Made by a program: the position numbers and the translations under genes. A DNA stretch of 64,000 nucleotides from Enterococcus sp. ZJ1622 (GTDB lineage: Bacteria; Bacillota; Bacilli; Lactobacillales; Enterococcaceae): the NCBI RefSeq assembly GCF_011038845.1, contig NZ_JAAKDW010000007.1:115805-179804 (forward strand), read 5' to 3'. The notes under the pieces were generated by a model, which saw only the letters and a list, made by a program, of their open reading frames with translations, was not told where the DNA came from and made no database searches. Each line of letters starts with the position of its first letter. Positions within the stretch are counted from its first letter, which is position 1. Shown here piece after piece: positions 34,284 to 42,269 of this stretch.

Positions 34284-34425
34284 ATTCATACTCCTAACTA
34301 TATCTTGAAGCTATTTTCCCATGAAACGAGGAAGAAGTAAATGTAAAAACGGCTCTCCTGTTTTTTTATTTCCACGAACTTGCTTGCGAGAGATGATGGG
34401 GAAGATCGTGCATAGGAGCGACGGC

Positions 34426-35061
34426 TTATTGCTGCTTACGGTCCTTTGTGTTTTTTATTGCTGAGAGAATCGTTTCCGTTGATCGTACTCGAGTAGTCCT
34501 TGGAAAGATTTTCTCAACAAACAGACGATGGATCTCTTCTTCGCGGTCACTGCAGGCATCTTCTGCCACAATGACATGATACCCATATTGAAAAGCATCC
34601 AGTGCTGTAGCGTAGACACCATTAGATGTGGCAACACCTGAAAGGATCAATGTATCGATTCCGCGCCGGCGAAGCTGCAGATCAAGCGAGGTCCCGAAGA
34701 ATGCGCTAGGGTTGTGTTTGGTGATCGTTAGAGTGTTCGCGGCCTTCTCAAGGGCTGGTGCAAGCAGCAGATCCGTAAATTCTTTCGAGATAGCGGCAGG
34801 TGGTGTGGCTTTAGAAATACTGTTTTGGGTAACATCGTTTTTTTTACTCAAATAGCGAAATGTCTCGATATCGACATTCACCAGGATATTCATGGCAGCG
34901 GTATTCATCAATGCTGCTGCAAGCTGTTGGTTTTTCTTTAGGATCGTTTGATTATCGTAAGGAAGCAAAGTGCCGTTTTCAACGATTCCTTTTTGGAGAT
35001 CGATAGCCAGAAAAGCTGTTTTCGATAAATCAGAGATAAGATCATTTGCTGATAGGTACAT
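34426..35061 (-). CDS. Isochorismatase-family (cysteine hydrolase fold) protein without the usual cysteine
   Basis: 211 residues, AAGGAACACC before the ATG. Family marks: AFLAIDLQKGIV (Asp of the triad), TITKHNPSAFFGTSLDLQLRRRGIDTLILSGVATSNGVYATALDAFQYGYHVIVAEDACS (Lys and core). Where most relatives have Cys (GVATNxCV), this one reads GVATSNGVYAT with Gly. True isochorismatases such as PhzD also carry Gly there, so it may be a non-thiol hydrolase or an inactive relative. A single-gene unit; substrate unknown. Confidence 0.85.
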   Translation of the reverse strand: MYLSANDLISDLSKTAFLAIDLQKGIVENGTLLPYDNQTILKKNQQLAAALMNTAAMNILVNVDIETFRYLSKKNDVTQNSISKATPPAAISKEFTDLLLAPALEKAANTLTITKHNPSAFFGTSLDLQLRRRGIDTLILSGVATSNGVYATALDAFQYGYHVIVAEDACSDREEEIHRLFVEKIFPRTTRVRSTETILSAIKNTKDRKQQ

Positions 35062-35238
35062 GGTGTTCCTTCTTTCAAATATAGTTCTTTTTTAGTAAGT
35101 AAAACATAAATGAATCTTTTGTCAACTATTGGGCGATTCCTTTCTTTAGTATAAATGCGTTCAATGGTAAAATATAAAAGAGCGAGAAACCGTATTCTAA
35201 AAAGCGGGCGAGCGATATCGTAAAACGGAGGAATAAGA

Positions 35239-35940
35239 GTGAACTACGTAGAAGTCAAACATGAATACAAGCGATACACCATGGGGGAAACCACCATTAC
35301 AGCCAATGACGATATCTCCTTTTCGATTGAAAAAGGCGAGTTAGTGATCATTTTAGGTCCAAGTGGCGCAGGAAAATCAACAGTCCTCAATATATTAGGC
35401 GGCATGGATACGCCAGATGAAGGACAGATCATCATCGATGGAACAGACATCGCACAATTCTCAGATAAACAGCTGACAGCTTACCGGCGGACGGATGTCG
35501 GGTTCGTTTTTCAGTTTTATAATCTTGTACCGAATCTGACGGCTAAAGAGAATGTCGAGCTTGCGACCGAAGTTTCTCCAGATGCATTGGATCCTGTAGA
35601 AGTACTTACACAAGTAGGATTGGCTCACCGGCTGAATAATTTCCCTTCCCAATTGTCCGGCGGCGAGCAGCAGCGTGTCTCGATCGCACGAGCGCTTGCG
35701 AAGAATCCAAAGCTATTATTATGTGATGAACCAACTGGTGCCTTGGATTTTGAAACAGGAAAGCAAGTACTGAAGCTGCTGCAAAATGCCAGCAGAAAAC
35801 ACGGGAATACCGTACTTATCATCACGCATAATTCTGCCTTAGCACCGATTGCTGATCGTGTGATCCATATCAATGATGCCAAGGTCCGGACAGTTGAATT
35901 GAACGATCATCCTTCATCAATCGATGAGCTTGTGTGGTAA
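35239..35940 (+). CDS. ABC transporter ATPase, LolD/MacB type
   Basis: 233 residues. Walker A GPSGAGKSTVLN, Q-loop FVFQFYNLVPNLT, signature LSGGEQQRVSIARAL, Walker B LLCDEPTGALD and H-loop ITHN. AACGGAGG before the start (GTG at 35239). It is followed after ten bases by its permease gene. Pairs of this type in Firmicutes typically act on envelope components or peptides. Confidence 0.92.
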   Translation: MNYVEVKHEYKRYTMGETTITANDDISFSIEKGELVIILGPSGAGKSTVLNILGGMDTPDEGQIIIDGTDIAQFSDKQLTAYRRTDVGFVFQFYNLVPNLTAKENVELATEVSPDALDPVEVLTQVGLAHRLNNFPSQLSGGEQQRVSIARALAKNPKLLLCDEPTGALDFETGKQVLKLLQNASRKHGNTVLIITHNSALAPIADRVIHINDAKVRTVELNDHPSSIDELVW

Positions 35941-35950
35941 GGAGGACGTG

Positions 35951-38659
35951 ATGAAGACAAAGACGTATCTCAAAGCAGGATTTAGAGAAATCCGGCAATC
36001 AAAAGGACGATTCATCGCGATCATCCTGATCGTTATGTTAGGCACCCTTTTGTATGTCGGAGTAAAAACAGCTGGACCTGTGATGCAAAAAACGATGGAT
36101 CATTATGTCGATCGTCTGGAGTTATCTGACTTGCAGATCCTCTCGACAGGCGGACTGACAGAAGAAGATGTTGCTCAGTCTGAAAAAATACCTGATGCCA
36201 AGGTCGAAACAGGAAAGCAATTCTATTACGCCAACCCGAACAAGAATGAAGTCGTCCAAGTATTTTCATATAACAAAGCAGATAAACAGAACCAACTAGA
36301 AGTCGTGGAAGGAAAACTTCCTGAAAAAGAAGATCAACTCGTCTTAGATGAAAAGGCAAGAAACAAAGGCTATCGAATCGGGAGCAGCTATCAGATCGAT
36401 TCTAGTGATCTGAAAGAAAAAGAGTATCGAATCGCGGGTTTTGTACGGTCGCCTTTATTCATCAACAACTTAGAGCGCGGCGCTGCCAACGTCGGCAATG
36501 GCCATGTCGATTACTTTGTGTATCTGCCTGAAACGAATTTCCAGACAGAACTGTACTCCGTCTTGTATCTTGATTTTTCTAACGTTGACGGGTTGAATAC
36601 TTATAGCAAAGCTTATCAGGACAAGATGGAAAAAAATCAGGAAAATGCAGAAAAAATATTGAAAAACCGTCCGCAGCAGCGCTTGGATCAATTGAAACAA
36701 TCAGCAGAAGAAGCGCTTGAACCTGCGAAACAGGAAATCGCAGCAGGAAAAGCCCAGCTAGCTAACGCCAGTGAACAACTAACGGCTGCAAAGGAACAGA
36801 TCGCACAACAAGAAACAGCGATCCAACAGCTGCCAGAAGCACAAAGGGCAAACGCAGCAAGCCAGCTAGCGCAGCAAAAACAGCAATTGACAGATCAGGA
36901 AACTCAGCTGACTGAGAAAGAAAAGGAACTGAACAATGCCGAAAAAGAAGTGGCGGAAAATGAAGAAAAAGCACGAACGCTTTCAAAACCGTCCTATCTC
37001 TACAATCAGCGATCTGAAAATGTCGGATTCCAAGAATTCGGTGATTTAGCAGATCGAATCGCAGCAATTGCCAATGTCTTTCCCGTATTCTTTTTCTTTA
37101 TTGCGGCACTGATCACTTTCACGACTATGACACGGATGGTCGAAGAAAATCGCCGAGAGATCGGTACGCTGAAAGCATTAGGATATACAAAATTGGAAAT
37201 CGCTCGAAAGTATGCGATCTATGCCAGTCTTGCTTCGGGAATCGGGATCATCTTAGGAACGATTTTGGGCACGAATCTCCTGCCAAGGATCATCTTTGAA
37301 TTGTCCAATGAACGTTATGACATCGGTAAAGCGATCATCTTTTATGACTGGCCGCCAATTATCCAAGCGGCCGCCGCATTTTTCATTGCCGCTTTTGGTG
37401 CAGCGATGCTTGTGCTATTCAAAGATTTGCGGGAACGTCCCGCCGCTTTGCTCCAGCCGAAAGCGCCGAAACCGGGCAAACGGATCATTTTGGAATATAT
37501 CACGCCACTTTGGTCAAGACTCAGTTTCAATCAAAAAATCAGTTATCGGAACCTTTTCCGCTATAAATCAAGGATGTTCATGGCCATCATCGGCATTGCC
37601 GGCTGTGCGGGGCTGATGGTTGCAGGAGTCGGTTTGAAGGACTCGCTCAGTTCAGTTTCGTCCAAACAGTTCGGACCAATCGTTGATTATCAAGCCATTG
37701 TGACATTCAGCGCGGAAGAGTCCGGTAAAGAAAAAACAGCGTCAGTCTTGGAAAAAGAAGAGAAAGTAACAGACAAACTAGCAATCGATACACAACAGCT
37801 TGAGATCAGAAAAAAAGGGCATGCGAAACAAAGCCTGACAATGATCGTTCCAGAACAGACACAACGGCTGGCATCATTTGTTCATTTGAAAGATGAGAAT
37901 GGTCAATCGGTTGCTCTTCCGGAAAAAGGGATCGCGATCACGCAAAAAACAGCGGAATTGTTCCATCTGGAAAAGGGCGAGACCATTTCGCTGTATGACG
38001 AAGATCAGAAGGAATGGAAAGGGGAGATCAGTGAGATCCTTGAAAATTATCTAGGGAACTTCGTCTATATGAGCCCTGCGTATTATCAGGAAATCGCTGA
38101 TGAGGAAATGACGGATAATGCTTATCTAGTCCAGACAAAACCAATGACACGCACGCAAGAAGAATCGCTTTCAAAAGAGTTGCTTGCGTCAGGATCAGTG
38201 ACCAATACTTCGTTTGTCTCCAAGCAAATCGAGACGCAGGAAGAATCGATGGCGAATTTAGACTCAGTCGTACTGATCTTTGTTGTGCTATCTGGTCTGC
38301 TGGCATTCATCGTTTTGTACAATCTGACGAACATCAATATTTCTGAACGTGTGCGCGAGCTTTCGACAATCAAAGTATTAGGCTTTTTTGATAATGAAGT
38401 GACGATGTATATCGTTCGCGAAAATATTATTTTTACGATTTTAGGGATCATTGGAGGATTTGGTGTAGGGTACGTACTGACTGATTTTATTTTGCAGCAG
38501 GCGTCAATGGAAAATGTGGTGTTTCCTCTGGTGATTACTTGGGGAGCCTATGTTCTTTCAGCAGGATTGACGATCTTGTTCACAGTCATCGTCATGATCG
38601 TTACGCATTTCAAACTGAAGCATATCCATATGATCGATGCATTGAAATCGAATGAGTAG
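35951..38659 (+). CDS. FtsX-family ABC permease with a long extracytoplasmic coiled coil
   Basis: 902 residues from the ATG at 35951 (AAGGAGG 7 bases upstream). Membrane segment at ~20-40; an extracytoplasmic region; then a Gln/Ala/Glu-rich coiled coil (~225-340: EQLTAAKEQIAQQETAIQQL, QKQQLTDQETQLTEKEKEL). Next an FtsX domain (~370-500) with GTLKALGYTKLEIARKYAIYASL, a second extracytoplasmic domain (~560-770) and a second FtsX domain with ELSTIKVLGFFDNEVTMYI. The coiled coil recalls mechanotransmission permeases that stretch across the wall. Partner of the ATPase just upstream. Confidence 0.9.
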   Translation: MKTKTYLKAGFREIRQSKGRFIAIILIVMLGTLLYVGVKTAGPVMQKTMDHYVDRLELSDLQILSTGGLTEEDVAQSEKIPDAKVETGKQFYYANPNKNEVVQVFSYNKADKQNQLEVVEGKLPEKEDQLVLDEKARNKGYRIGSSYQIDSSDLKEKEYRIAGFVRSPLFINNLERGAANVGNGHVDYFVYLPETNFQTELYSVLYLDFSNVDGLNTYSKAYQDKMEKNQENAEKILKNRPQQRLDQLKQSAEEALEPAKQEIAAGKAQLANASEQLTAAKEQIAQQETAIQQLPEAQRANAASQLAQQKQQLTDQETQLTEKEKELNNAEKEVAENEEKARTLSKPSYLYNQRSENVGFQEFGDLADRIAAIANVFPVFFFFIAALITFTTMTRMVEENRREIGTLKALGYTKLEIARKYAIYASLASGIGIILGTILGTNLLPRIIFELSNERYDIGKAIIFYDWPPIIQAAAAFFIAAFGAAMLVLFKDLRERPAALLQPKAPKPGKRIILEYITPLWSRLSFNQKISYRNLFRYKSRMFMAIIGIAGCAGLMVAGVGLKDSLSSVSSKQFGPIVDYQAIVTFSAEESGKEKTASVLEKEEKVTDKLAIDTQQLEIRKKGHAKQSLTMIVPEQTQRLASFVHLKDENGQSVALPEKGIAITQKTAELFHLEKGETISLYDEDQKEWKGEISEILENYLGNFVYMSPAYYQEIADEEMTDNAYLVQTKPMTRTQEESLSKELLASGSVTNTSFVSKQIETQEESMANLDSVVLIFVVLSGLLAFIVLYNLTNINISERVRELSTIKVLGFFDNEVTMYIVRENIIFTILGIIGGFGVGYVLTDFILQQASMENVVFPLVITWGAYVLSAGLTILFTVIVMIVTHFKLKHIHMIDALKSNE

Positions 38660-38806
38660 AAGGTCAGCTGCTTGAACACCGTTTATCAAGAGGTTGTGAA
38701 AGCAGTGCTTTGACCTCAGTTATTAGAGAGAAAAAATGTAAAATAGCTACCCATATTTTTCATTTTTATGAGCTAATATTGAAGGTCAGCTGCTTGAACA
38801 CCGTTT
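38660..38806 (-). repeat. Hairpin repeat, reverse orientation, with a duplicated end
   Basis: A full unit at 38690-38806 (GAGGTTGTGAAAGCAG ... CTTGAACACCGTTT) is preceded by a second copy of its last ~25 bases (GAAGGTCAGCTGCTTGAACACCGTTTA also at 38660-38684). The loop strand reads AATAGCTACCCATATTT. Confidence 0.8.
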
Positions 38807-38831
38807 ACTGAAATTGAATAATATTCTTACC

Positions 38832-38868
38832 CGGAGTTGTGACAAACAAATGTCGCGACTCCTTTTTT
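38832..38868. terminator. Repeat-associated hairpin between two opposed repeat copies
   Basis: CGGAGTTGTGACA / TGTCGCGACTCC followed by TTTTTT. It should end transcription of the upstream ABC operon. Confidence 0.75.
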
Positions 38869-38872
38869 GGAT

Positions 38873-38988
38873 AAACGGTGTTCCAGTTCCAGTTTCTCGA
38901 CGATAAGCCAAATTGATGCAAAAATGAGGGAAGTCATTTTCACAAAAAGTTTCTTACTACTCAAAGCTGAATCGCAGTGTCACAGCCT
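38873..38988 (+). repeat. Hairpin repeat, forward orientation
   Basis: AAACGGTGTTCCAG ... GTCACAGCCT, a full but diverged unit with loop ATGAGGGAAGTCATTTT. It sits head-to-head with the copy at 38690 across the hairpin. Confidence 0.8.
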
Positions 38989-39016
38989 TTTTATATTTAC
39001 TAGATATTCTGCTCAT

Positions 39017-39073
39017 TTTACAAACGCTTCCTTTTCAGTTATAATCATTGTTAATAACTTGTATATATAAGTT
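39017..39073 (+). promoter_or_regulatory. Promoter, cre-like site and TreR-type operator before the phosphotrehalase gene
   Basis: TTTACA (39017-39022), 17-bp spacer, TATAAT (39040-39045). Overlapping the -35 is a cre-like TTACAAACGCTTCCT (39018-39032). Downstream is the palindrome AACTT-GTATATAT-AAGTT (39056-39073), close to TreR operators (TTGTATATACAA). Together they predict trehalose induction and glucose repression. Confidence 0.7.
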
Positions 39074-39111
39074 AAGAGTTCGACGAAAAAGCAAATTGGA
39101 GGCATAAATAC

Positions 39112-40743
39112 ATGTCATTTAAAGAAAAGGTCATTTATCAAATTTATCCGAAATCTTACCGTGACAGTAATGGCGATGGGATTGGCGATTTGAAAGGAAT
39201 CAAAGAAAAACTCCCTTATCTGAATGAATTGGGGATTGACATGATATGGTTGAACCCGATCTATCCAAGTCCGCAAAAAGATAATGGCTATGATATCTCT
39301 GATTACACAGCCATCGATCCGATATTTGGAACAATGGAAGAATTTGAGGCGGTGATCGATGAAGCGAAACAGTACGGGATCGAGATTATGCTAGATATGG
39401 TGCTCAATCATGTCTCGATCGAACATGAGTGGTTCCAAAAAGCTTTGGCTGGTGACCCGTATTATCAGGATTTCTTCATTTTAAGAGATGAACCTACAGA
39501 TTGGGTCTCGAAATTCGGCGGGAATGCTTGGGCACCATTCGGAGATACAGGCAAGTATTATTTGCATTTGTATGATCGAACCCAGGCTGATTTGAACTGG
39601 AGGAATGAAGCAGTTCAAGAAGAGCTGTTCAAAGTAGTCCGTTTCTGGATGGACAAAGGGGTCAAAGGATTTCGTTTTGATGTGATCAATGTGATCGGAA
39701 AAGACGAGGTGCTGAAAAACAATCCGTTTGATGACGGAAAACCTGAATATACCGATAGACCGATCACCCATACGTACTTGAATAAATTGAACCAGCAGAC
39801 ATTCGGAACCGACCCTGAAATCATCACTGTCGGTGAAATGAGTTCGACAACGATCGAAAATTGTATTTTGTATACCGAACCGAGTCGTAAAGAGCTGTCT
39901 ATGGTATTCAATTTCCACCATCTGAAAGTCGATTATGAAAACGGCAATAAATGGACAACACCGCCTTTTGATTTTGCTGAATTGAAAAGCCTGTTCCATA
40001 CATGGGGAGAAAAAATGAGTGCCGGTAATGGATGGAATGCTTTATTTTTGAATAACCATGATCAGCCTCGCGCGCTGAATCGATTCGTCAAGATCGAAAA
40101 GTATCGAAAGCAAGGAGCAGAGATGCTGGCAACGATGATCCATCTGAACCGCGGAACTCCTTATATTTATATGGGCGAAGAAATCGGGATGATCGACCCG
40201 GATTTTCCATCGATTTCTGATTACATCGATGTAGAAAGTCTGAATGCGTATAGTTTACTGATCGCTCAAGGATTCTCAGAAAAAGAAGCTTTCCGCCGTA
40301 TCAAAGCTAAATCAAGAGATAATTCGCGTACCCCAATGCAGTGGACCAATCAGGAACAAGCTGGTTTTACTTCAGGAACGCCGTGGTTAGGGCTCGGAGC
40401 CAACCATGAAGAAATCAATGTAGCAAATGAAATAGCTTCCCCAACTTCTATTTTTGCTTATTATAAAAAACTGATCCAGTTGCGTAAAAGCTATCCGGTT
40501 ATCGCTGAAGGCGACTACCAGGCTTATGAACCAGAGCATCCTAAAGTCTATGCTTATCTTCGAAGTCTAAAAGGACAGCAATTGCTTGTGCTGACTAACT
40601 TTTACGACACAGTGACCGAAATCGATATTCCAGAAGATTTCATCGAAGCAAAAATCCTGATCGACAATTATGAGGAAACGAAGCTGCAGACGACCTTGCA
40701 ACTCCAGCCGTATCAGGCAATCGGGTTATGGAAGAGGTTGTAA
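39112..40743 (+). CDS. treC: Trehalose-6-phosphate hydrolase (GH13 alpha,alpha-phosphotrehalase)
   Basis: 543 residues. GH13 catalytic residues: Asp in GFRFDVINV, Glu in TVGEMSSTT, Asp in NNHDQPR. Segments such as NCILYTEPSRKELSMVFNFHHLKVDY and NGWNALFLNNHDQPRALNR match phosphotrehalases (TreA/TreC) more closely than oligo-1,6-glucosidases. It splits trehalose 6-phosphate, delivered by a PTS, into glucose and glucose 6-phosphate. The upstream operator supports this. Neither treB (EIIBC) nor treR is adjacent, so the set is split in this genome; another alpha-glucosidase activity remains possible. Confidence 0.85.
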   Translation: MSFKEKVIYQIYPKSYRDSNGDGIGDLKGIKEKLPYLNELGIDMIWLNPIYPSPQKDNGYDISDYTAIDPIFGTMEEFEAVIDEAKQYGIEIMLDMVLNHVSIEHEWFQKALAGDPYYQDFFILRDEPTDWVSKFGGNAWAPFGDTGKYYLHLYDRTQADLNWRNEAVQEELFKVVRFWMDKGVKGFRFDVINVIGKDEVLKNNPFDDGKPEYTDRPITHTYLNKLNQQTFGTDPEIITVGEMSSTTIENCILYTEPSRKELSMVFNFHHLKVDYENGNKWTTPPFDFAELKSLFHTWGEKMSAGNGWNALFLNNHDQPRALNRFVKIEKYRKQGAEMLATMIHLNRGTPYIYMGEEIGMIDPDFPSISDYIDVESLNAYSLLIAQGFSEKEAFRRIKAKSRDNSRTPMQWTNQEQAGFTSGTPWLGLGANHEEINVANEIASPTSIFAYYKKLIQLRKSYPVIAEGDYQAYEPEHPKVYAYLRSLKGQQLLVLTNFYDTVTEIDIPEDFIEAKILIDNYEETKLQTTLQLQPYQAIGLWKRL

Positions 40744-40786
40744 TAGCTATGTTCAGTTTTTCGTGGTAAGCAAATTCGAACGAAAT

Positions 40787-40841
40787 AAAATGACAATAGA
40801 GGCGAGAACATATGGTTGTTCTAGCCTCTATTGTCATTTTT
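40787..40841. terminator. Very long bidirectional terminator between treC and the AI-2E-family gene
   Basis: AAAATGACAATAGAGGC / GCCTCTATTGTCATTTT is a perfect 17-bp outer stem; inside, AGAACA / TGTTCT extends it around a 6-base loop. A- and T-runs flank it. Confidence 0.92.
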
Positions 40842-40853
40842 CAAGATTCAGTT

Positions 40854-42038
40854 TTACTGATCAAAGTAGTCTTTTTCCGAAAAATCTGCTTGTTGATAAA
40901 CACCTGAATCTCCATAATATTTGTTATAGCGCTGCTTGAATTTCCGAAAAATAAACACAATAAACAACTTGATCAAGGTATAGATCGGAATCCCGAAAAT
41001 AACACCCATGAGCCCCATCAAATCGCCCATCACTAAAAGAACGATCAGAATCGTAATAGGGTGGATCTGCAATCGGTCCCCCATGACACGCGGAACCACG
41101 AGATCCCCGTGTAGCAGCTGGACAATAAACCAGACTAGAACGAATTTGACTGCCATAAAAGGCGAGTCTTGAAAAGCAATAAACAGCCCTGGGAAAAAAG
41201 CAATAAAAGGACCAATATATGGAATAATACATAACAACCCAGCCGCAATCGCCAAAATACTTGCAAACTCCAATCCGATCAGTAAAAAAGTCACCCAATA
41301 CACAGCACCTAAGATGAACGAAGCAATGATCTGTCCTTTCAGAAATGCTCCTAATTGCTGATTGGCAATCTTCGTCAAGCTTTTAAAATCTGTCCGAAAA
41401 GCTGGCGGAATGATCCTTAACACCGATTGATAAAATGCTTGCGGATTTTTCAATAAAAAGAAGGCGATGATCGGTCCTGTGAATAAAGTGATAAACGTAG
41501 TTGTGACGGCAGAAAAAATCGTTCCGATACTTTGTACGCCGCTTTTCCAATAATCGCCAACAAATGAAGTAACATGTGAGGTCAGATCATCGATCGACAG
41601 GAAAAACTGATCGAATGTGCTGGCAAATGGTGTCTGATCCAGAAATTGTCTAATCGTTTGCTGGAAATCATGAAATAGATCAGGCAGACTTTCAATCAGT
41701 GATTTTGCCTGCTGTTCAAGAAATGGGATAAGCCACACACTGCCTAAGCCGACGAAAAGCAAAATAAACACATAAACAACGATCACCGATAAATTTCGGG
41801 AAATCTTGCGACTCAGCCGCCGGATCAGCGGGTCCAGCAAGTAATATAGAATCAGTGCAAAGAGCACAGGTGGGAGTGTAGTCACAAAGATAACGACAAA
41901 CGGTTTGAAAATAAATGCGATTTGCTGATAAAAATAAATAACTAACGCAATCAAAATAAGTAGACCTAAGACATAATAAGAAGTTTTTCCTCCCAAAAAA
42001 TGAATCAGGCGAGAATCTTCCTTGTTGTTTTTTTCCAC
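40854..42038 (-). CDS. AI-2E family transporter (PerM/YdiK-like permease)
   Basis: 394 residues starting at GTG 42038 with AAAGGAG upstream. About eight hydrophobic segments: pairs at the N-terminus (~20-70), a hydrophilic stretch (~110-170), then TM pairs including ILAIAAGLLCIIPYIGPFIAFFPGLFIAF and VVPRVMGDRLQIHPITILIVLLVMGDLMGLMGVIFGIPIYTL. This conserved C-terminal block defines the AI-2E family. Members export diverse compounds or act as Na+/H+ antiporters; the autoinducer-2 link holds for few. Single-gene unit. Confidence 0.9.
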   Translation of the reverse strand: MEKNNKEDSRLIHFLGGKTSYYVLGLLILIALVIYFYQQIAFIFKPFVVIFVTTLPPVLFALILYYLLDPLIRRLSRKISRNLSVIVVYVFILLFVGLGSVWLIPFLEQQAKSLIESLPDLFHDFQQTIRQFLDQTPFASTFDQFFLSIDDLTSHVTSFVGDYWKSGVQSIGTIFSAVTTTFITLFTGPIIAFFLLKNPQAFYQSVLRIIPPAFRTDFKSLTKIANQQLGAFLKGQIIASFILGAVYWVTFLLIGLEFASILAIAAGLLCIIPYIGPFIAFFPGLFIAFQDSPFMAVKFVLVWFIVQLLHGDLVVPRVMGDRLQIHPITILIVLLVMGDLMGLMGVIFGIPIYTLIKLFIVFIFRKFKQRYNKYYGDSGVYQQADFSEKDYFDQ

Positions 42039-42153
42039 TTGATCTTTCTCCTTTCTTACTCCTTACAATCATTATAGCCAGAACGGCTCAAAAAAAGAAA
42101 ACAATACAGATCATCCGTCACGATCCCAATAAATCATAAAATAAAGAAAACGC

Positions 42154-42234
42154 TTGACCAGTTTATCTTGACCATGGTAAATTTATTTATAGCGTTAAAA
42201 CGTAATTATTACGATTTGCAAATGCAAATCGTAA
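42154..42234 (+). promoter_or_regulatory. Zinc-regulation region of adcA: AdcR-like and Zur-like sites
   Basis: TTGACCAGTTTA (42154-42165) matches 10 of 12 bases of the AdcR consensus TTAACYRGTTAA and doubles as -35 (TTGACC) to a TAAATT -10 at 42178-42183. Downstream, CGTAATTATTACG (42201-42213) equals the core of the Bacillus Zur box. Overlapping it is the dyad TTACGATTTGCA-aa-TGCAAATCGTAA (42209-42234). Confidence 0.7.
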
Positions 42235-42269
42235 ACATAACAGAAAGAAGATGAGAAGGAGTGTAACAA

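Noticed and set aside
39112..40743. Calling the GH13 enzyme an oligo-1,6-glucosidase
   Set aside because: Several conserved stretches and the TreR-like operator fit phosphotrehalase better, although substrate was not shown.
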